Position numbers and translations under genes: made by a program. Below are positions 6,113 through 17,562 of a stretch of 56,139 bases of DNA, piece after piece. Every line of letters begins with the position of its first letter. The stretch's first letter is position 1. The stretch is from an uncultured Planctomycetota bacterium (lineage in GTDB: Bacteria; Planctomycetota; Phycisphaerae; Phycisphaerales; UBA5793): positions 1-56,139 of the forward strand of contig CAADHA010000089.1 in assembly GCA_900696685.1 (NCBI GenBank), written 5' to 3'. The notes beneath the pieces were generated by a model. That model made no database searches. It was given only the letters and a program-made list of their open reading frames with translations, and had not been told where the DNA came from.

Positions 6113-8872
6113 TCATCCGTGAGCGGCGGCGCGCGGTGCGGAGGCGGCATGGCGCGGCGCCTGTTTGTGTGAATGTGCGGCTCGGATCGGCCCGCCCGCC
6201 GCAGCCGGGGCGGAAGGCCGGCGGGCCTGGTTCTCGATGCAGCGCGTGACGAGGGCCGTCCAGCCCGTCTGGTGGCTGGCGCCCACGCCGCGCCCCGTGT
6301 CGCCGTGGAAATACTCGTAGAAGAGCACGAGGTCGCGCCAGTGGGGATCGTCGGCATAGCGCCGCACCTCGCCATGGCAGGCGCGGCGGCCGTTCTCATC
6401 GGGCAGAAAGATCGACGCCAGGCGGCGCTTGAGTTCGCCCGCCACCTCATCGAGCGCGGCCATGTTTCCCGATCCGGTCGGGCATTCGACCTTGAGCGAG
6501 TCGCCGTAGAAGTGGTGGTAGCGCTCGAGGGCCTCGACGATGAGGTAGTTGACGGGGAACCAGATGGGGCCGCGCCAATTGCTGTTGCCGCCGAACAGCC
6601 CCGTCGTCGACTCCGCGGGAACGTAATCAACGCGGAACTCATCATGCCCGGCGCGATAGACGTAGGGATGTTTGGCGTGGCAGCGCGACACCGAGCGAAT
6701 GCCGTGCGGCGAGAGGAACTCCGTTTCATCGAGCAGGTAGCGCAGCACGCGCTCGAGGCGAGGCCGCGACGGAATCGCCAGGAGGTGGTGCCGGTGCGCT
6801 TCGTCGCCTTCGAGCGTCTCGTAGTAGGAGATATGCCGCGCCAGGTCCCGGCGGTTTTCAAGGAACCAGCGCATGCGCTTGCCGAAGCCGGGCAGGCGGC
6901 TCACGACGTCGTCCTCCAGCACTTCGACCGCGAAGAGGGGAATCAGTCCGACCATCGAGCGCACCTTGAGGGGCATGAGCGAGTGATCGACGTGCAACTG
7001 GTCGTAGTAGAAGCCGTCCTGCTCGTCCCACAGGCCGGTTCCGCCGAGCGTGTTCATCGCGTCGGCGATGGCGACGAAGTGCTCGAAGAACTTGGAGGCG
7101 ACGTCTTCGTAGGCGGGGTCTTCACCGGCGAGTTCCAGGGCCATGGCCAGCATCGTGGTGCAGTAGAAGGCCATCCACGCCGTACCGTCCGCCTGTTCGA
7201 GATGCCCGCCCGTCGGGAGCGGCCGCGAACGGTCGAAGACGCCGATGTTGTCAAGGCCGAGGAATCCGCCGGAGAAGATGTGCTTGCCCTCGACGTCCTT
7301 GCGGTTCACCCACCATGTGAAGTTGATGAGCAGTTTCTGGAAGACGCGGGCGAGGAAGACGCGGTCGCGCCCGCCGCGCGGCCCGGTCATCTTGTACACC
7401 CGCCAGCACGCCCACGCATGCACGGGAGGATTCACGTCACCCAGCGCGAACTCGTACGCCGGAATCTGACCGTTGGGATGCATGTACCACTCGCGCAGCA
7501 TCAGGACGAGTTGCTCCTTGGCGAACTCGGGATCGATCCTGGCGAAGGGAATCATGTGAAACGCGAGGTCCCATGCCGCGTACCAGGGGTATTCCCACTT
7601 GTCGGGCATCGAGATCACGTCGCGGTTGTAGAGGTGCGTCCAGTCGCTGTTGCGGCCGCTGAGGCGCTGCGATGGCGGAGGCGGCTGGGCCGGATCGCCC
7701 TCGAGCCATTGCTCCACCACGTAGTGGTAGAACTGCTTGCTCCACAGCAGGCCCGCGTATGCCTGCCGCGCCACAGAGCGCTGCTCCTCGCTCAGATCGC
7801 CCTCCAGGCGTGCGGCATAGAACGCATCGGCCTCGCGCCGGCGCTGCTCGATGAGGTCATCGAACGCATGGCCGAAGGGCGCGGCCGCCGCCTCCTTCAA
7901 GGCCGTCAGTCGCAGGCGATATGTCGCGCTGCCGCCCGCGTCGATGACAGCGCGGAAGTGCGGCGCAGCCTTCGTCCCTTCGCCCGCCCGATTCACCGCC
8001 TCGTACTCGCCGTTGATGACGCGGCGGTGGAACGCGTCCTTCACATGCGGGTTTGTGTTCGGCGTGCCGTAGAGGCGCTGCGTGTTCGTCTCGTTCTCTG
8101 TGAAGAGCAGGGGCGCCGCCGCGCCGCCTCTGTCAATGCTGAAGCAATAGCGCCCCAGCGTCGGATGCTCGATCTCAAGGGTTTGGTCGTCAATCCTGCG
8201 TATGACGCCGCGCTCCCCCTGCCCCTCGCCGCGGCGACCCCACGACCAGGTGTTTCGCAGCCAGAGCGTCGGCAGAAGATGAATCGGCGCCGCCTCCGGG
8301 CCGCGGTTGTGGATCGTGATGCGGATCAGCAGGTCTTCCGGCGACGCCTTGGCGTACTCGGCGACGACGTCGAAATACCGATTGTCGTCAAAGACGCCCG
8401 TGTCGATGAGTTCCAACTCAGGCTCGCCCTTGCCGCGGCGGCGGTTCTCCTCGACGAGCCGCTCGTAGGGGAACTCCGCCTGCGGATACTTGTACAGCGC
8501 CTTCATGTACGAATGTGTCGGCGTCGAGTCGAGGTAGTAGTAGCACTCCTTGACGTCCTCGCCGTGATTGCCCTCGCCGTTGGTCAGACCGAAGAGGCGC
8601 TCCTTGAGAATCGGGTCGCGCTCGTTCCACAGCGCCGGCGCAAAGCAGAGGCGGCACTGCCGGTCGCACACGCCCAGCAGGCCGTCCTCGCCCCACCGGT
8701 ACGCCCGGCTGCGGGCGTGATCGTGGGGGAGGTCGTTCCAGCAGTCGCCGTGCGGCGAGTAATCTTCGCGCACCGTGCCCCACTGGCGCTCGGCGAGGTA
8801 AGGCCCCCACCGCTTCCAGTTGTCGCGCCGGCGGGAGTCCTCCAGCAGCCGGATCGATTCGGGATCATTCAT
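6113..8872 (-). CDS. GH63-type glucosidase / MGH1-like glycoside hydrolase
   Basis: 919 residues. The N-terminal segment ([40 protein letters not shown]) and the C-terminal (alpha/alpha)6-barrel blocks ([39 protein letters not shown]) are typical of the large bacterial GH63-like 'glucosidase' family. Members act on alpha-linked glucosides or mannosylglycerate-type solutes; the exact substrate cannot be read from sequence. There is no signal peptide, so it is cytosolic. The ATG at 8872 is chosen because family members start with this charged helix and AGGGAG lies about 11 bases upstream; an in-frame start at 8956 is possible. The anti-sigma-like gene follows 12 bases later. The C-terminus carries an Ala/His-rich low-complexity tail. 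Confidence 0.88.
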   Translation of the reverse strand: MNDPESIRLLEDSRRRDNWKRWGPYLAERQWGTVREDYSPHGDCWNDLPHDHARSRAYRWGEDGLLGVCDRQCRLCFAPALWNERDPILKERLFGLTNGEGNHGEDVKECYYYLDSTPTHSYMKALYKYPQAEFPYERLVEENRRRGKGEPELELIDTGVFDDNRYFDVVAEYAKASPEDLLIRITIHNRGPEAAPIHLLPTLWLRNTWSWGRRGEGQGERGVIRRIDDQTLEIEHPTLGRYCFSIDRGGAAAPLLFTENETNTQRLYGTPNTNPHVKDAFHRRVINGEYEAVNRAGEGTKAAPHFRAVIDAGGSATYRLRLTALKEAAAAPFGHAFDDLIEQRRREADAFYAARLEGDLSEEQRSVARQAYAGLLWSKQFYHYVVEQWLEGDPAQPPPPSQRLSGRNSDWTHLYNRDVISMPDKWEYPWYAAWDLAFHMIPFARIDPEFAKEQLVLMLREWYMHPNGQIPAYEFALGDVNPPVHAWACWRVYKMTGPRGGRDRVFLARVFQKLLINFTWWVNRKDVEGKHIFSGGFLGLDNIGVFDRSRPLPTGGHLEQADGTAWMAFYCTTMLAMALELAGEDPAYEDVASKFFEHFVAIADAMNTLGGTGLWDEQDGFYYDQLHVDHSLMPLKVRSMVGLIPLFAVEVLEDDVVSRLPGFGKRMRWFLENRRDLARHISYYETLEGDEAHRHHLLAIPSRPRLERVLRYLLDETEFLSPHGIRSVSRCHAKHPYVYRAGHDEFRVDYVPAESTTGLFGGNSNWRGPIWFPVNYLIVEALERYHHFYGDSLKVECPTGSGNMAALDEVAGELKRRLASIFLPDENGRRACHGEVRRYADDPHWRDLVLFYEYFHGDTGRGVGASHQTGWTALVTRCIENQARRPSAPAAAGGPIRAAHSHKQAPRHAASAPRAAAHG

Positions 8873-9045
8873 CCTGCGGACGCTCCCTTTGCGGTCATTG
8901 CGACCATTGCGGTCCGGGGGCACGACGACTTCGAGGTGCATGAAGGGTATCTCCAATGAATGCCGACGTGGGGAAGCCGCGCCTCGCCGGCTTTGATGCG
9001 AGACCCGTAGTGAGGGTTACCAGATTCCCCAGGCGAATGCCGGCC

Positions 9046-10392
9046 TCAGATTGCTGCGACAATCTCGACGGCCTGAGGCGCCGCAGGAATCGCTGCCCCG
9101 GAAACCTTCTCGACCGTCGACAGATGCCGTGCCAGGGCCGTGTTGAACTGCACGAGGTCCTTGCTGAAGAAGAGATCGAGCGTCCAGTCGAGCGCGACGC
9201 GGACCTTCTTTTCGAGGCGCGGCAGTTTGCTCAGGTAGATCGTCCGCCACATCCACCAGGCAATGAACCCCGAGAAGTTCAATCCCATGATGTTCGCGAC
9301 GCCCGTGCGGTGGCCGAGCGAGGCGAGTTGGCCCAGCGTACGGAAGCGGAAGGGGCGCATCCCGCGCCCGCGCAGGCGCGCGAGGATGTTGCGCGCCAGG
9401 GTGCGCCCCTCGCGGATGGCATGCTGAGCCGTGGGCGGGTGCGTCCTGCCGGTGCGCGGGTCGGGAATGCTCGCGCAGTCGCCCACCGCCCAGATGTTGG
9501 ATTGGCTGATGGCTTCGAGCGTCTCATTCACGCAGATGCGCCCGCGGTCCTTGCGGCACGAAAGGGCTTCGAGCAACGGGTGCGCCGAGGTGCCCGCCGT
9601 CCAGACCAGCGTGCAGGACTCGATGCACGTGCCGTCATTGAGATGCACGCCTGCCTCGTCGTAACGCGCCACGCGCGCGCCCGTGCGGATGTCCACGCGG
9701 CGGTCGGCGAGTTTGCGCATGGCGTAGCGGCCGAGTTTCTCGCTCAATTCCGGCAGGATGACCTGCCCGGAGTGGACGAGCACGACGCGCACCTGCTCAT
9801 GCGAGAGGTTCGGATAGAAACGGATCGCGTCGTGGATGAAGGCGTTGATCGACGCGGCCGTTTCGACGCCGGCGAATCCTCCGCCCGCGATCACGAACGT
9901 GAGCAGGCGGCGGCGCACGGAGGCGCAGCACTCGAAGTCCGCCTCCTCCATGTTGGCGATGATGCGGTTGCGCAACCGGATCGCGTCACCGAGCGACTTC
10001 ATGGTCAGCGCCCGCTCCTCGAGGCCGGGCAGGTCATAGAAGTTGGTGACCGAACCGAGGCCGATGACGAGATGATCGAACTCGACTTCGTGGTGGTGCC
10101 GGTCGTCGCCGTGCCAGAGGGTGACGCGCCGGTTCTCGAGGTCGATCGACTCCACGTCGCCGCAGAAGAACTTCACGCGGCGGAGGAGTTTGCGGATGGG
10201 ATTGACGATCACCGTCATGTCCAGGTCGCTCGCCGCGACTTCGTGGAGCATGGGGGTGAAGAGGAAGAAGTTGTCGCTGTTGACGAGAATGACCTCGACA
10301 TCGTCGCGCCGGCGCAAGAGCCGGTCGAGTTCGAAGGCGGTGTACAGGCCGCCGAATCCGCCGCCGAGGATGATGATGCGCTTGCTGGTCAT
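9046..10392 (-). CDS. Type II NADH dehydrogenase (NDH-2) / FAD-dependent pyridine nucleotide oxidoreductase
   Basis: 448 residues. The FAD-binding dinucleotide fold is at the N-terminus (RIIILGGGFGGLYTAFEL) and the NAD(P)H-binding fold is mid-protein (FVIAGGGFAGVETA). The second FAD signature is present (NIWAVGDCASIPDPRTG), followed by TAQHAIREG. The C-terminal amphipathic and hydrophobic part (GFIAWWMWRTIYLSKLP) is where NDH-2 enzymes attach to the membrane. Role: transfer of electrons from NADH to quinone without proton pumping. The start at 10392 is chosen because the dinucleotide fold begins five residues later; an upstream extension would run through the octamer repeats. Those repeats, 29-83 bases upstream, suggest regulated expression. 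Confidence 0.92.
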   Translation of the reverse strand: MTSKRIIILGGGFGGLYTAFELDRLLRRRDDVEVILVNSDNFFLFTPMLHEVAASDLDMTVIVNPIRKLLRRVKFFCGDVESIDLENRRVTLWHGDDRHHHEVEFDHLVIGLGSVTNFYDLPGLEERALTMKSLGDAIRLRNRIIANMEEADFECCASVRRRLLTFVIAGGGFAGVETAASINAFIHDAIRFYPNLSHEQVRVVLVHSGQVILPELSEKLGRYAMRKLADRRVDIRTGARVARYDEAGVHLNDGTCIESCTLVWTAGTSAHPLLEALSCRKDRGRICVNETLEAISQSNIWAVGDCASIPDPRTGRTHPPTAQHAIREGRTLARNILARLRGRGMRPFRFRTLGQLASLGHRTGVANIMGLNFSGFIAWWMWRTIYLSKLPRLEKKVRVALDWTLDLFFSKDLVQFNTALARHLSTVEKVSGAAIPAAPQAVEIVAAI

Positions 10393-10420
10393 GGGAATCC
10401 TGATCTCGTGCGCCGACACG

Positions 10421-10475
10421 CCCACGATGAGGCTCTGCGAATCGTGGGATGTATTCCGCGAATCGTGGGATGCAT
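10421..10475. promoter_or_regulatory. Phased octamer repeats upstream of NDH-2, likely operator
   Basis: CCCACGAT (10421-10428) is followed by its inverse ATCGTGGG at 10441-10448 and again at 10462-10469. Centre spacings are 20 and 21 bp, two helical turns each. The last two lie in a 21-bp tandem repeat sharing GCGAATCGTGGGATG (10437-10451 and 10458-10472). They cover the likely promoter of the NDH-2 gene and follow the VOC gene stop on the minus strand. Repeats seen; a bound regulator is inferred. Confidence 0.5.
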
Positions 10476-10501
10476 CTGAGATGCTCCGGAGCGCCTCCCG
10501 G

Positions 10502-11689
<1,188 letters not shown>

Positions 11690-13243
11690 GCCGATGCTCC
11701 CTTGGCGCGCCGAGACGGTCGAGCAGGTGGTCGCCGATCCGGATGGCGTTGGCGATGATCGTCAGCGCGGGATTCACCGCGCTGGATGAACAGAAGAACG
11801 AAGCGTCCACGACGTAGAGGTTGTCCAACTCGTGCGCTTTGCAGTTGACATCCAGGACGCTGGTGCGCGGATCGCGTCCGAAGCGCAGCGTGCCGCATTG
11901 GTGCGCCACGCCGGCCAGGGGGATCTTGCCCCCCTTGGTGAGGAACTTGCCGCCGTCGAAGGTGCGCATCACGCGCTTGAGGTTCGCGATCAGCCGCCGG
12001 TGCGCTTCGAGGTTGTTTTCCGTGTAGTGCAGTTCGATGCGGTCGTCGGCGCTGAGAGTCACGCGGTTCCCGGGGTCGGGCAGGTCTTCGGAGGTGATCC
12101 AGAAGTCGATCGAGCGCTTTCCCATTGCTTCAAGCAGCGGCAGCGGGGCCAGCGGCGGCGCGCCCGCCTTGAACATGTGCCCGTCGAACTTGCCCACCAT
12201 CGAGATGTGCCCCAGCGGCAGGTCCGAGTCCGGTCCGCTGAAGTAGAAGTCATTGACCGCGAGCGTCTTCTGGAAAAGCGTCGGATTCGCCTTGGCGCAG
12301 AAGTAGAACAGGACGGAGTTGTTGTGGGCCATGTAGTTGCGGCCCACCAGCCCGGACCCATTCGCCAGCCCCGACGGATGCCTCTCCGTCGCCGAGCGCA
12401 GCAGGAGCGCAGCCGAGTTGATTGCGCCGCATGAACTCACGACGAAGTCGGCGGAGAATTCCTCGACCTCGCCGCGTCGCTGCACGACCACGCCCTTGAC
12501 CGCGCGCCCGTCGGGCGTCGTTACGAGGCGCAGGGCTTTCGCCTCGGTCAGCAGCGTTACGTTGCCGTAGCGCATCGCGGGCTGGACGCACATGGTGTGG
12601 GCATCGGACTTGCCGCCGACGAGGCACGGGTAGCCGTCGCAGGTCCTGCAGCGCACGCAATGGCTTGAATCGAGCGCCCTCTCGTTGAGGCGGATGCCCA
12701 GGGGAACGTGGAAAGGATGCAGGCCGCAGAGCTGCAAGTGATCGTGCAGTTCCTGCATGCGCGGTTCGTGTGAGACGCGGGGGAAGGCGTAGGGGGCGCT
12801 GCTCCACGGCTCGGTGGGGTCGTCGCCGCGCCGGCCGCGCACTTCGTAAAGGTATTCCGCCTGGGTGTAGTACGGTTCGAGTTCGTCGTAGGTGATGGGC
12901 CACGCGGGCGAGACGCCGCCGTGGTGGCGCACCTCGCCGAAGTCCGCCTCGCGCATGCGAAACAGCGCCGCGCCGTAGAACTTCGTGTTGCCGCCGACGT
13001 TGTAGTGCGTGCCGGGCTGAAACTCGCGGCCCCGCCCGTCGAGCCACTTCTCCGGCGCGTGGTACTTCTCTTCCAGGACCGCGGCCCGCGAACTCCAGTT
13101 ATCCGCCTCGCGCGGCACGAACCCGCCGCGCTCGAGCAGCAGGATCCGCTTGCCCGAGGGCGCGAGGTGATACGCCAGCGTGCCGCCGCCCGCCCCGCTG
13201 CCGATGATGATCACGTCGTAGTGCTCGATGGCCGCCATGAGGT

Positions 13244-14224
13244 TCACCCGTAGTAGAGCGTCTGCTCACTCTGATGCCGCGCGGGCGGCTGAGGATTCGC
13301 GGCCGGCGCCGAATCCGACGTCGCCGGTTCGGCCATGAGGCGGTCGAACTCGCAGCGGAAGATGCAGCGATGCCCGTTGACGTGGTGCAGTTTGGCGCAA
13401 TGGACGGCCGGCCGGCCCCGAAGGCTGACATACGCCTGCGCGCCCGCCAGCATGGCCAGGGGCGGCGCGGTGAAGTAGATCCACCAGTGCGTCCACACGC
13501 CTGCCCACAGCGCCGAGCCGAAGGTCCGTGCCGGGTTCATGCTCATGCCCGAGAACGGCGATTCGAAGGTGATGAAGAGCATGACCAGCGATCCGGCGAG
13601 CAGCCCCGTCGCGCGCGTCAGCGCGCGATGATTCGAGGCGATGAGCACCGCGAGCATGAGCAGGAGTGCGATGACGAACTCGCCGAGCCAGGCCGCGATC
13701 GGGCCGTGCGGCCCGGGCAGCGTGGCGACGTATCCCACTTCCGGCGCGGAAAGCAGCGCCGGCATGAGCGCCCGCACGAGCAGCACGCCCGCGACGCCGC
13801 CGACAACCTGCGCGATAACGTAGAAGATCGCATCCGGGCCGCGCACCTTGCCCAGGCGCCAGAAGGTGAGCGTCACGGCCGGATTCATGTGCGCCCCGCT
13901 CCGCTGGCCCAGGGGCGAGTAGATGAGCGCGATGGCCGTCAGCCCCATCGCCACGCCCATTACCGCGCGGGTGACCAGCGGCGACTCGATCGCGCGCGCC
14001 GCCGGCGAATGCGGATGAAAGAGCGCAATTGCAAAGACGCACGCCGAGACCATGAACCCTCCAAGAAGCGCCGCTTCGCAGAGATACTCCGGCCAATGCG
14101 CGCGCAGCGCCGCGACGCCTCGTGAGACGACATGGCCGCGAAGAGGCACAAAAGACACAAGAGGGGAAGGAGAGACAGAACGTGCAGGCGGCTCGGAGGC
14201 TTCACTTCGCAGGTGTGTCGTCAT
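13244..14224 (-). CDS. MIP-family channel (aquaporin/glyceroporin) with Cys/His-rich C-terminal tail
   Basis: 326 residues. About six membrane segments run from residue 38 to 260, with the two NPA boxes of the family (GAHMNPAVTLTF and GMSMNPARTFGSA). The protein conducts water or small neutral solutes such as glycerol. After the last helix comes a cytosolic tail with VHCAKLHHVNGHRCIFRCEF, whose Cys and His spacing suggests a small metal site or redox switch, then a Pro/Ala-rich end. Typical aquaporins are 230-280 residues, so both ends are long. The start at 14224 overlaps the debranching-enzyme stop (ATGA); the stop overlaps the GMC start (GTGA). Substrate selectivity is not resolved from sequence. 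Confidence 0.9.
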   Translation of the reverse strand: MTTHLRSEASEPPARSVSPSPLVSFVPLRGHVVSRGVAALRAHWPEYLCEAALLGGFMVSACVFAIALFHPHSPAARAIESPLVTRAVMGVAMGLTAIALIYSPLGQRSGAHMNPAVTLTFWRLGKVRGPDAIFYVIAQVVGGVAGVLLVRALMPALLSAPEVGYVATLPGPHGPIAAWLGEFVIALLLMLAVLIASNHRALTRATGLLAGSLVMLFITFESPFSGMSMNPARTFGSALWAGVWTHWWIYFTAPPLAMLAGAQAYVSLRGRPAVHCAKLHHVNGHRCIFRCEFDRLMAEPATSDSAPAANPQPPARHQSEQTLYYG

Positions 14225-16311
14225 GTCTGATACACCCCCGCCCTCACCGTTCTCCTGTTGCTCTCCTCTTGCGATTCTTGTGCTTCATTGCGGCCAATGT
14301 TCTGATCAACAAGCACGGATCGCTGTAACCGCAGCAGTTCGCCCAGCGACCACGCCTGGAAGGGGCAGCCGCGCGGCTGGTGCGGGATCTCGGCGTCGGC
14401 GATCTCTGAAATGTGGCCGAGGCCGGCGGTATCGAGGTGCGCCATGAGAGGCCCGAGGAACCGCTGCCGCGCTTCGCGCCGAGCCGCGTCGTCATGGCCA
14501 TGCACGCGCACCCACGCCTCGACGAACGGCCCGATGAGCCACGGCCAGACCGTGCCCTGGTGATACGCCGCGTCGCGTTCGTGCGGCCCGCCTTCGTAGC
14601 GCCCGGCATAGCCTGACTCCTGCGGGCCGAGCGATCGCAATCCCAGCGGCGTCAGCAGATCGCGCTCAACCCGCTCGACGATCGCCTTGGCGCGCTCGCC
14701 CTCGATGATCTGCAGCGGCAGGCCTCCAACCGCGAAGATCTGGTTCGGCCGCACCGACGCATCGACCGCCCCGGCGACGTGATCGACATCGACCACGTCG
14801 TAGAGGCAAGCGCGATCGTCGTTCCAGAACCGCCGCGCGAACGCCGCCCGCGCCTTGGCGTGCAGCGCCTTCCAGCGCCCGTCGAACGCGCCGGCGATCC
14901 ACAGGGCGTTGATCCACAGCGCCTGCACCTCGACGGGCTTGCCGATGCGCGGCGTGATCTCCCGGTCGCCCACGCGCGCATCCATCCATGTGAGTTGCTG
15001 TCTGCGCTCGCCCGCCGCAAGAAGGCCGTCGTCATCGGGGCGGATGCCGTAGCGCGTGCCGCACGTGTACCCGCCCACGATCTCGCATACGGCTTTCCGC
15101 AGCGTCGCCAGCGTGTGCCCGCTGATCGCGAGGTTTGCGCGTTGCGCTGCTTCGAGGAACTCGTGAACCGCGATCACGTACCACAGCGAGGCGTCTACGG
15201 AGTTGAACTCCGGCGCGCAGGCCGCGCCGCTCGAAGCCGAATCGGGAAAGCGGTTGGGCAGCATCCCCTGCGACACCGTCCCGGCCCAGCCGAGCAGAAT
15301 GGACTCGGCCTCTTCGAGGCCCCCCGAGGCGATGTACAGGCCGCGCATGGCGATGAACGTGTCGCGTCCCCAGTCCGCAAACCACGGATAGCCCGCGATG
15401 ATGGTGCGGTGCGGCCCACGCTGCACGAAGTAGGCATCGGCCGCGCGATCGAGAGGCGTTGCAAAGCGAGATCGCCGCAGCCGTTCGACTGCCGCCAGCC
15501 CTCGCATCATTTCCGCAGCCGATCGCAGAGATTCCTCCGGCTCGTCGATTTCGACCTGATCGGCGGAGACAATGAGCACCGCATCACCCCGCGCGAGGTT
15601 GAACGTGAACACGCCCGGAGAAGCGAGATCCTCGACACAGTCAAATCCGCGGCGATGCTCCTGCTCGTAGAGAAACTGCCGGTACCACACCGGCTCGTGC
15701 CGATACGCGCCGCTGCTGACGGCCTCGATGGGCGGGTGAACGACATACGGCCGCCAGCGCACTCGCTCTCCGTTCACCTCCGCATCGAAGCGCAAAGCGG
15801 GATTCTCATGGTGAAGCGCGTGATAGTCGCGGCTGGAAACCAGCGGCCGAACATGCAGCGCCGCCGGACCTGACGCCGACCGCAGCCGCCACGCCATGGC
15901 GCACTGCGCGGCGCCGTGCGGCATGAACAGCTCGTGCTCGAGGCGCGAGCCGTCCGGCAGGCGCCATGTCCAGCGCGGCCAGGGCTCGGTCGTGAACGAA
16001 GCGATCTCGGCGCAGCGCTGCGGATGCACTACGCCGGGCGCGTAGCGCTGCGGCAACAGCGTCAGTCTGCCTTGCGGCGTCTCGATCCATGCATCGACGC
16101 CGTTGACGAGCATGGTGCGGCCTGCCGGCGGCGTCGTTGCCGCGATGAGCAGGCCGTGGTAGCGCCGCGTGCGAAGGCCGCCGACCGTCCCGCAGGCGAA
16201 CCCGCCGAGGCCGTCGGTCTCCAGCCACTCGCACTGCTCGTCAGGCAGCACCGAGGCCAGGCCGCGACCAGAATCGGCTCTCAGGCTGACATCCGCTGCC
16301 GCGTCAGACAT
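14221..16311 (-). CDS. Amylo-alpha-1,6-glucosidase / glycogen debranching enzyme
   Basis: 696 residues. The N-terminal GDE domain begins with EWLETDGLGGFACGTVGGL and RTRRYHGLLIAAT. The C-terminal catalytic (alpha/alpha)6 part has GYPWFADWGRDTFIAMRGLY and QGTVWPWLIGPFVEAWVR. This is the archaeal/bacterial GH133-type debranching enzyme family, which hydrolyses alpha-1,6 branches in glycogen or related glucans and releases glucose. There is no signal peptide, so it is cytosolic. It overlaps glucose dehydrogenase by 8 bases and the channel gene by 4, so the three are one transcript. The product glucose could be the substrate of the dehydrogenase encoded just before it. Confidence 0.92.
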   Translation of the reverse strand: MSDAAADVSLRADSGRGLASVLPDEQCEWLETDGLGGFACGTVGGLRTRRYHGLLIAATTPPAGRTMLVNGVDAWIETPQGRLTLLPQRYAPGVVHPQRCAEIASFTTEPWPRWTWRLPDGSRLEHELFMPHGAAQCAMAWRLRSASGPAALHVRPLVSSRDYHALHHENPALRFDAEVNGERVRWRPYVVHPPIEAVSSGAYRHEPVWYRQFLYEQEHRRGFDCVEDLASPGVFTFNLARGDAVLIVSADQVEIDEPEESLRSAAEMMRGLAAVERLRRSRFATPLDRAADAYFVQRGPHRTIIAGYPWFADWGRDTFIAMRGLYIASGGLEEAESILLGWAGTVSQGMLPNRFPDSASSGAACAPEFNSVDASLWYVIAVHEFLEAAQRANLAISGHTLATLRKAVCEIVGGYTCGTRYGIRPDDDGLLAAGERRQQLTWMDARVGDREITPRIGKPVEVQALWINALWIAGAFDGRWKALHAKARAAFARRFWNDDRACLYDVVDVDHVAGAVDASVRPNQIFAVGGLPLQIIEGERAKAIVERVERDLLTPLGLRSLGPQESGYAGRYEGGPHERDAAYHQGTVWPWLIGPFVEAWVRVHGHDDAARREARQRFLGPLMAHLDTAGLGHISEIADAEIPHQPRGCPFQAWSLGELLRLQRSVLVDQNIGRNEAQESQEESNRRTVRAGVYQT

Positions 16312-17422
16312 GGCAGATCACATCCTTGATGCTGCCGCGGCCGTCGCGCAACTTCGCCGGCGCCGAGTCGAGGTCGAGGCGGCTGGTGAACAGCGCCCTC
16401 ACGGCCCCGGGCCAGCGCTGCATGAAGACGCCGAGGTCGCGGATCGCCGCTTCGAACGCGTCGCGCCCCGCGTTGACCGTGCCCAGGAGCACCTGGTTCC
16501 TGAGCACGAGGTTGCGCATCAGCAGATCCGTGTCGACCTGGATCGGCGCCTTGCGCCCCGGCACGCCGGTGAAGATGAACACCCCGTTGGTCCCCAGCGA
16601 TTCGAGCACTTCAAACGCCAGCGACGAAGCGCCCATGGCCTCGTAGACGAGATCGATGTTGCCGACCATCCCGGCGAGTTGCTTCACGTTCGTCGTCGTC
16701 GAGGAGACATAGGTGGCGCCGATGGCGGCGACGATTTCGGCCTTGGGGTTCGGCGCCGTCTCGCGCGAGTAGACCCACGTCGCAAAGCCCGCGGCCCGCA
16801 GCGCCATCGCGCCCAGCAGTCCCACCGGACCCGCCCCGAGCACCACCGCGCGGTGGCACTGATGAGTCAGGCCCATCTCCTTCGACCTCACCGGGCACGT
16901 CCACGGCAAGCGATTCTGCACATCGTGAATCTGGATGAGCGCCTTCTCGGCGATGGTGAGCGGCTCGACGAGCACGGCCACTTCGCGCAGTTCGTGCGGC
17001 ACCTTCACCATGAACCGCTCTTCATCGACGACGAACTCGCCCATGAAGCCGTGCATCTCCTTGATGCCGCGCTCCACGAAGTCGCCGGTGTAGCAGAAGT
17101 CCTGATGCCCGCTTCGGCACGCGACGCAATGCGCGTGCGGGCACGGCCGGCGGACCATCGGGATCACCAGGTCGCCCCGCCGCAACGTGCGCACCTGCGA
17201 GCCGACCTCGATCACTTCGCCGAGCATCTCGTGGCCGATGACCAGGTGCCGCAGGCCGCGCGGCGGCGTGCCGTAGTGGAACGAGCAGATCTCGCGGTCA
17301 GTCCCGCAGATGCCGATTTCGAGCACGCGCAGTTTCACCTGCGTCGGACCGGTGAGGCGCGGCTCGTCGTGTTCGATGACGCGGATGTCCTTGACTTCAG
17401 GAAAGACGGCGACGGCTTTCAC
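16304..17422 (-). CDS. Zinc-dependent glucose 1-dehydrogenase-like alcohol dehydrogenase
   Basis: 372 residues. The catalytic zinc region has EIGICGTDREI and HLVIGHEMLGEV; the structural zinc lobe has four cysteines (CPHAHCVACRSGHQDFC). The Rossmann fold carries VVLGAGPVGLLGAMAL. The run YTGDFVERGIKEMHGFMGEF and the long spacing before the Rossmann fold match the glucose dehydrogenase branch of medium-chain reductases (Sulfolobus/Haloferax type). These oxidise glucose to gluconolactone with NAD(P). The start is a GTG at 17422: the conserved MKAV begins there and GGAG lies about 12 bases upstream. It is the first gene of the five-gene operon down to 10502. The exact sugar is inferred, not shown. 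Confidence 0.87.
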   Translation of the reverse strand: MKAVAVFPEVKDIRVIEHDEPRLTGPTQVKLRVLEIGICGTDREICSFHYGTPPRGLRHLVIGHEMLGEVIEVGSQVRTLRRGDLVIPMVRRPCPHAHCVACRSGHQDFCYTGDFVERGIKEMHGFMGEFVVDEERFMVKVPHELREVAVLVEPLTIAEKALIQIHDVQNRLPWTCPVRSKEMGLTHQCHRAVVLGAGPVGLLGAMALRAAGFATWVYSRETAPNPKAEIVAAIGATYVSSTTTNVKQLAGMVGNIDLVYEAMGASSLAFEVLESLGTNGVFIFTGVPGRKAPIQVDTDLLMRNLVLRNQVLLGTVNAGRDAFEAAIRDLGVFMQRWPGAVRALFTSRLDLDSAPAKLRDGRGSIKDVICHV

Positions 17423-17497
17423 GTGGGTGGTCTCCTGCGAGTGGATTGCGGGCGAGAGCGAACGCCGGTGCCGCATTCAGATGCGCGCAGGTGCGAG

Positions 17498-17535
17498 GCG
17501 GTTACGGGCGGCGATGAACAGCGCGGCGTAACCGC
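17498..17535. promoter_or_regulatory. Inverted repeat in the divergent promoter region
   Basis: GCGGTTACG (17498-17506) and CGTAACCGC (17527-17535) are perfect 9-bp arms, 20 bases apart. They lie between the divergent starts at 17422 (glucose dehydrogenase operon) and 17563. They could be an operator shared by both directions. Confidence 0.35.
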
Positions 17536-17562
17536 GCTCCCGCGCAATGCATCACAACCCGC

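Noticed and set aside
6173..8959. 928-codon plus-strand open frame opposite the glucosidase gene
   Set aside because: High-GC antisense frame; the minus-strand protein has clear family blocks and the antisense product is low-complexity Arg/Val/Ala.
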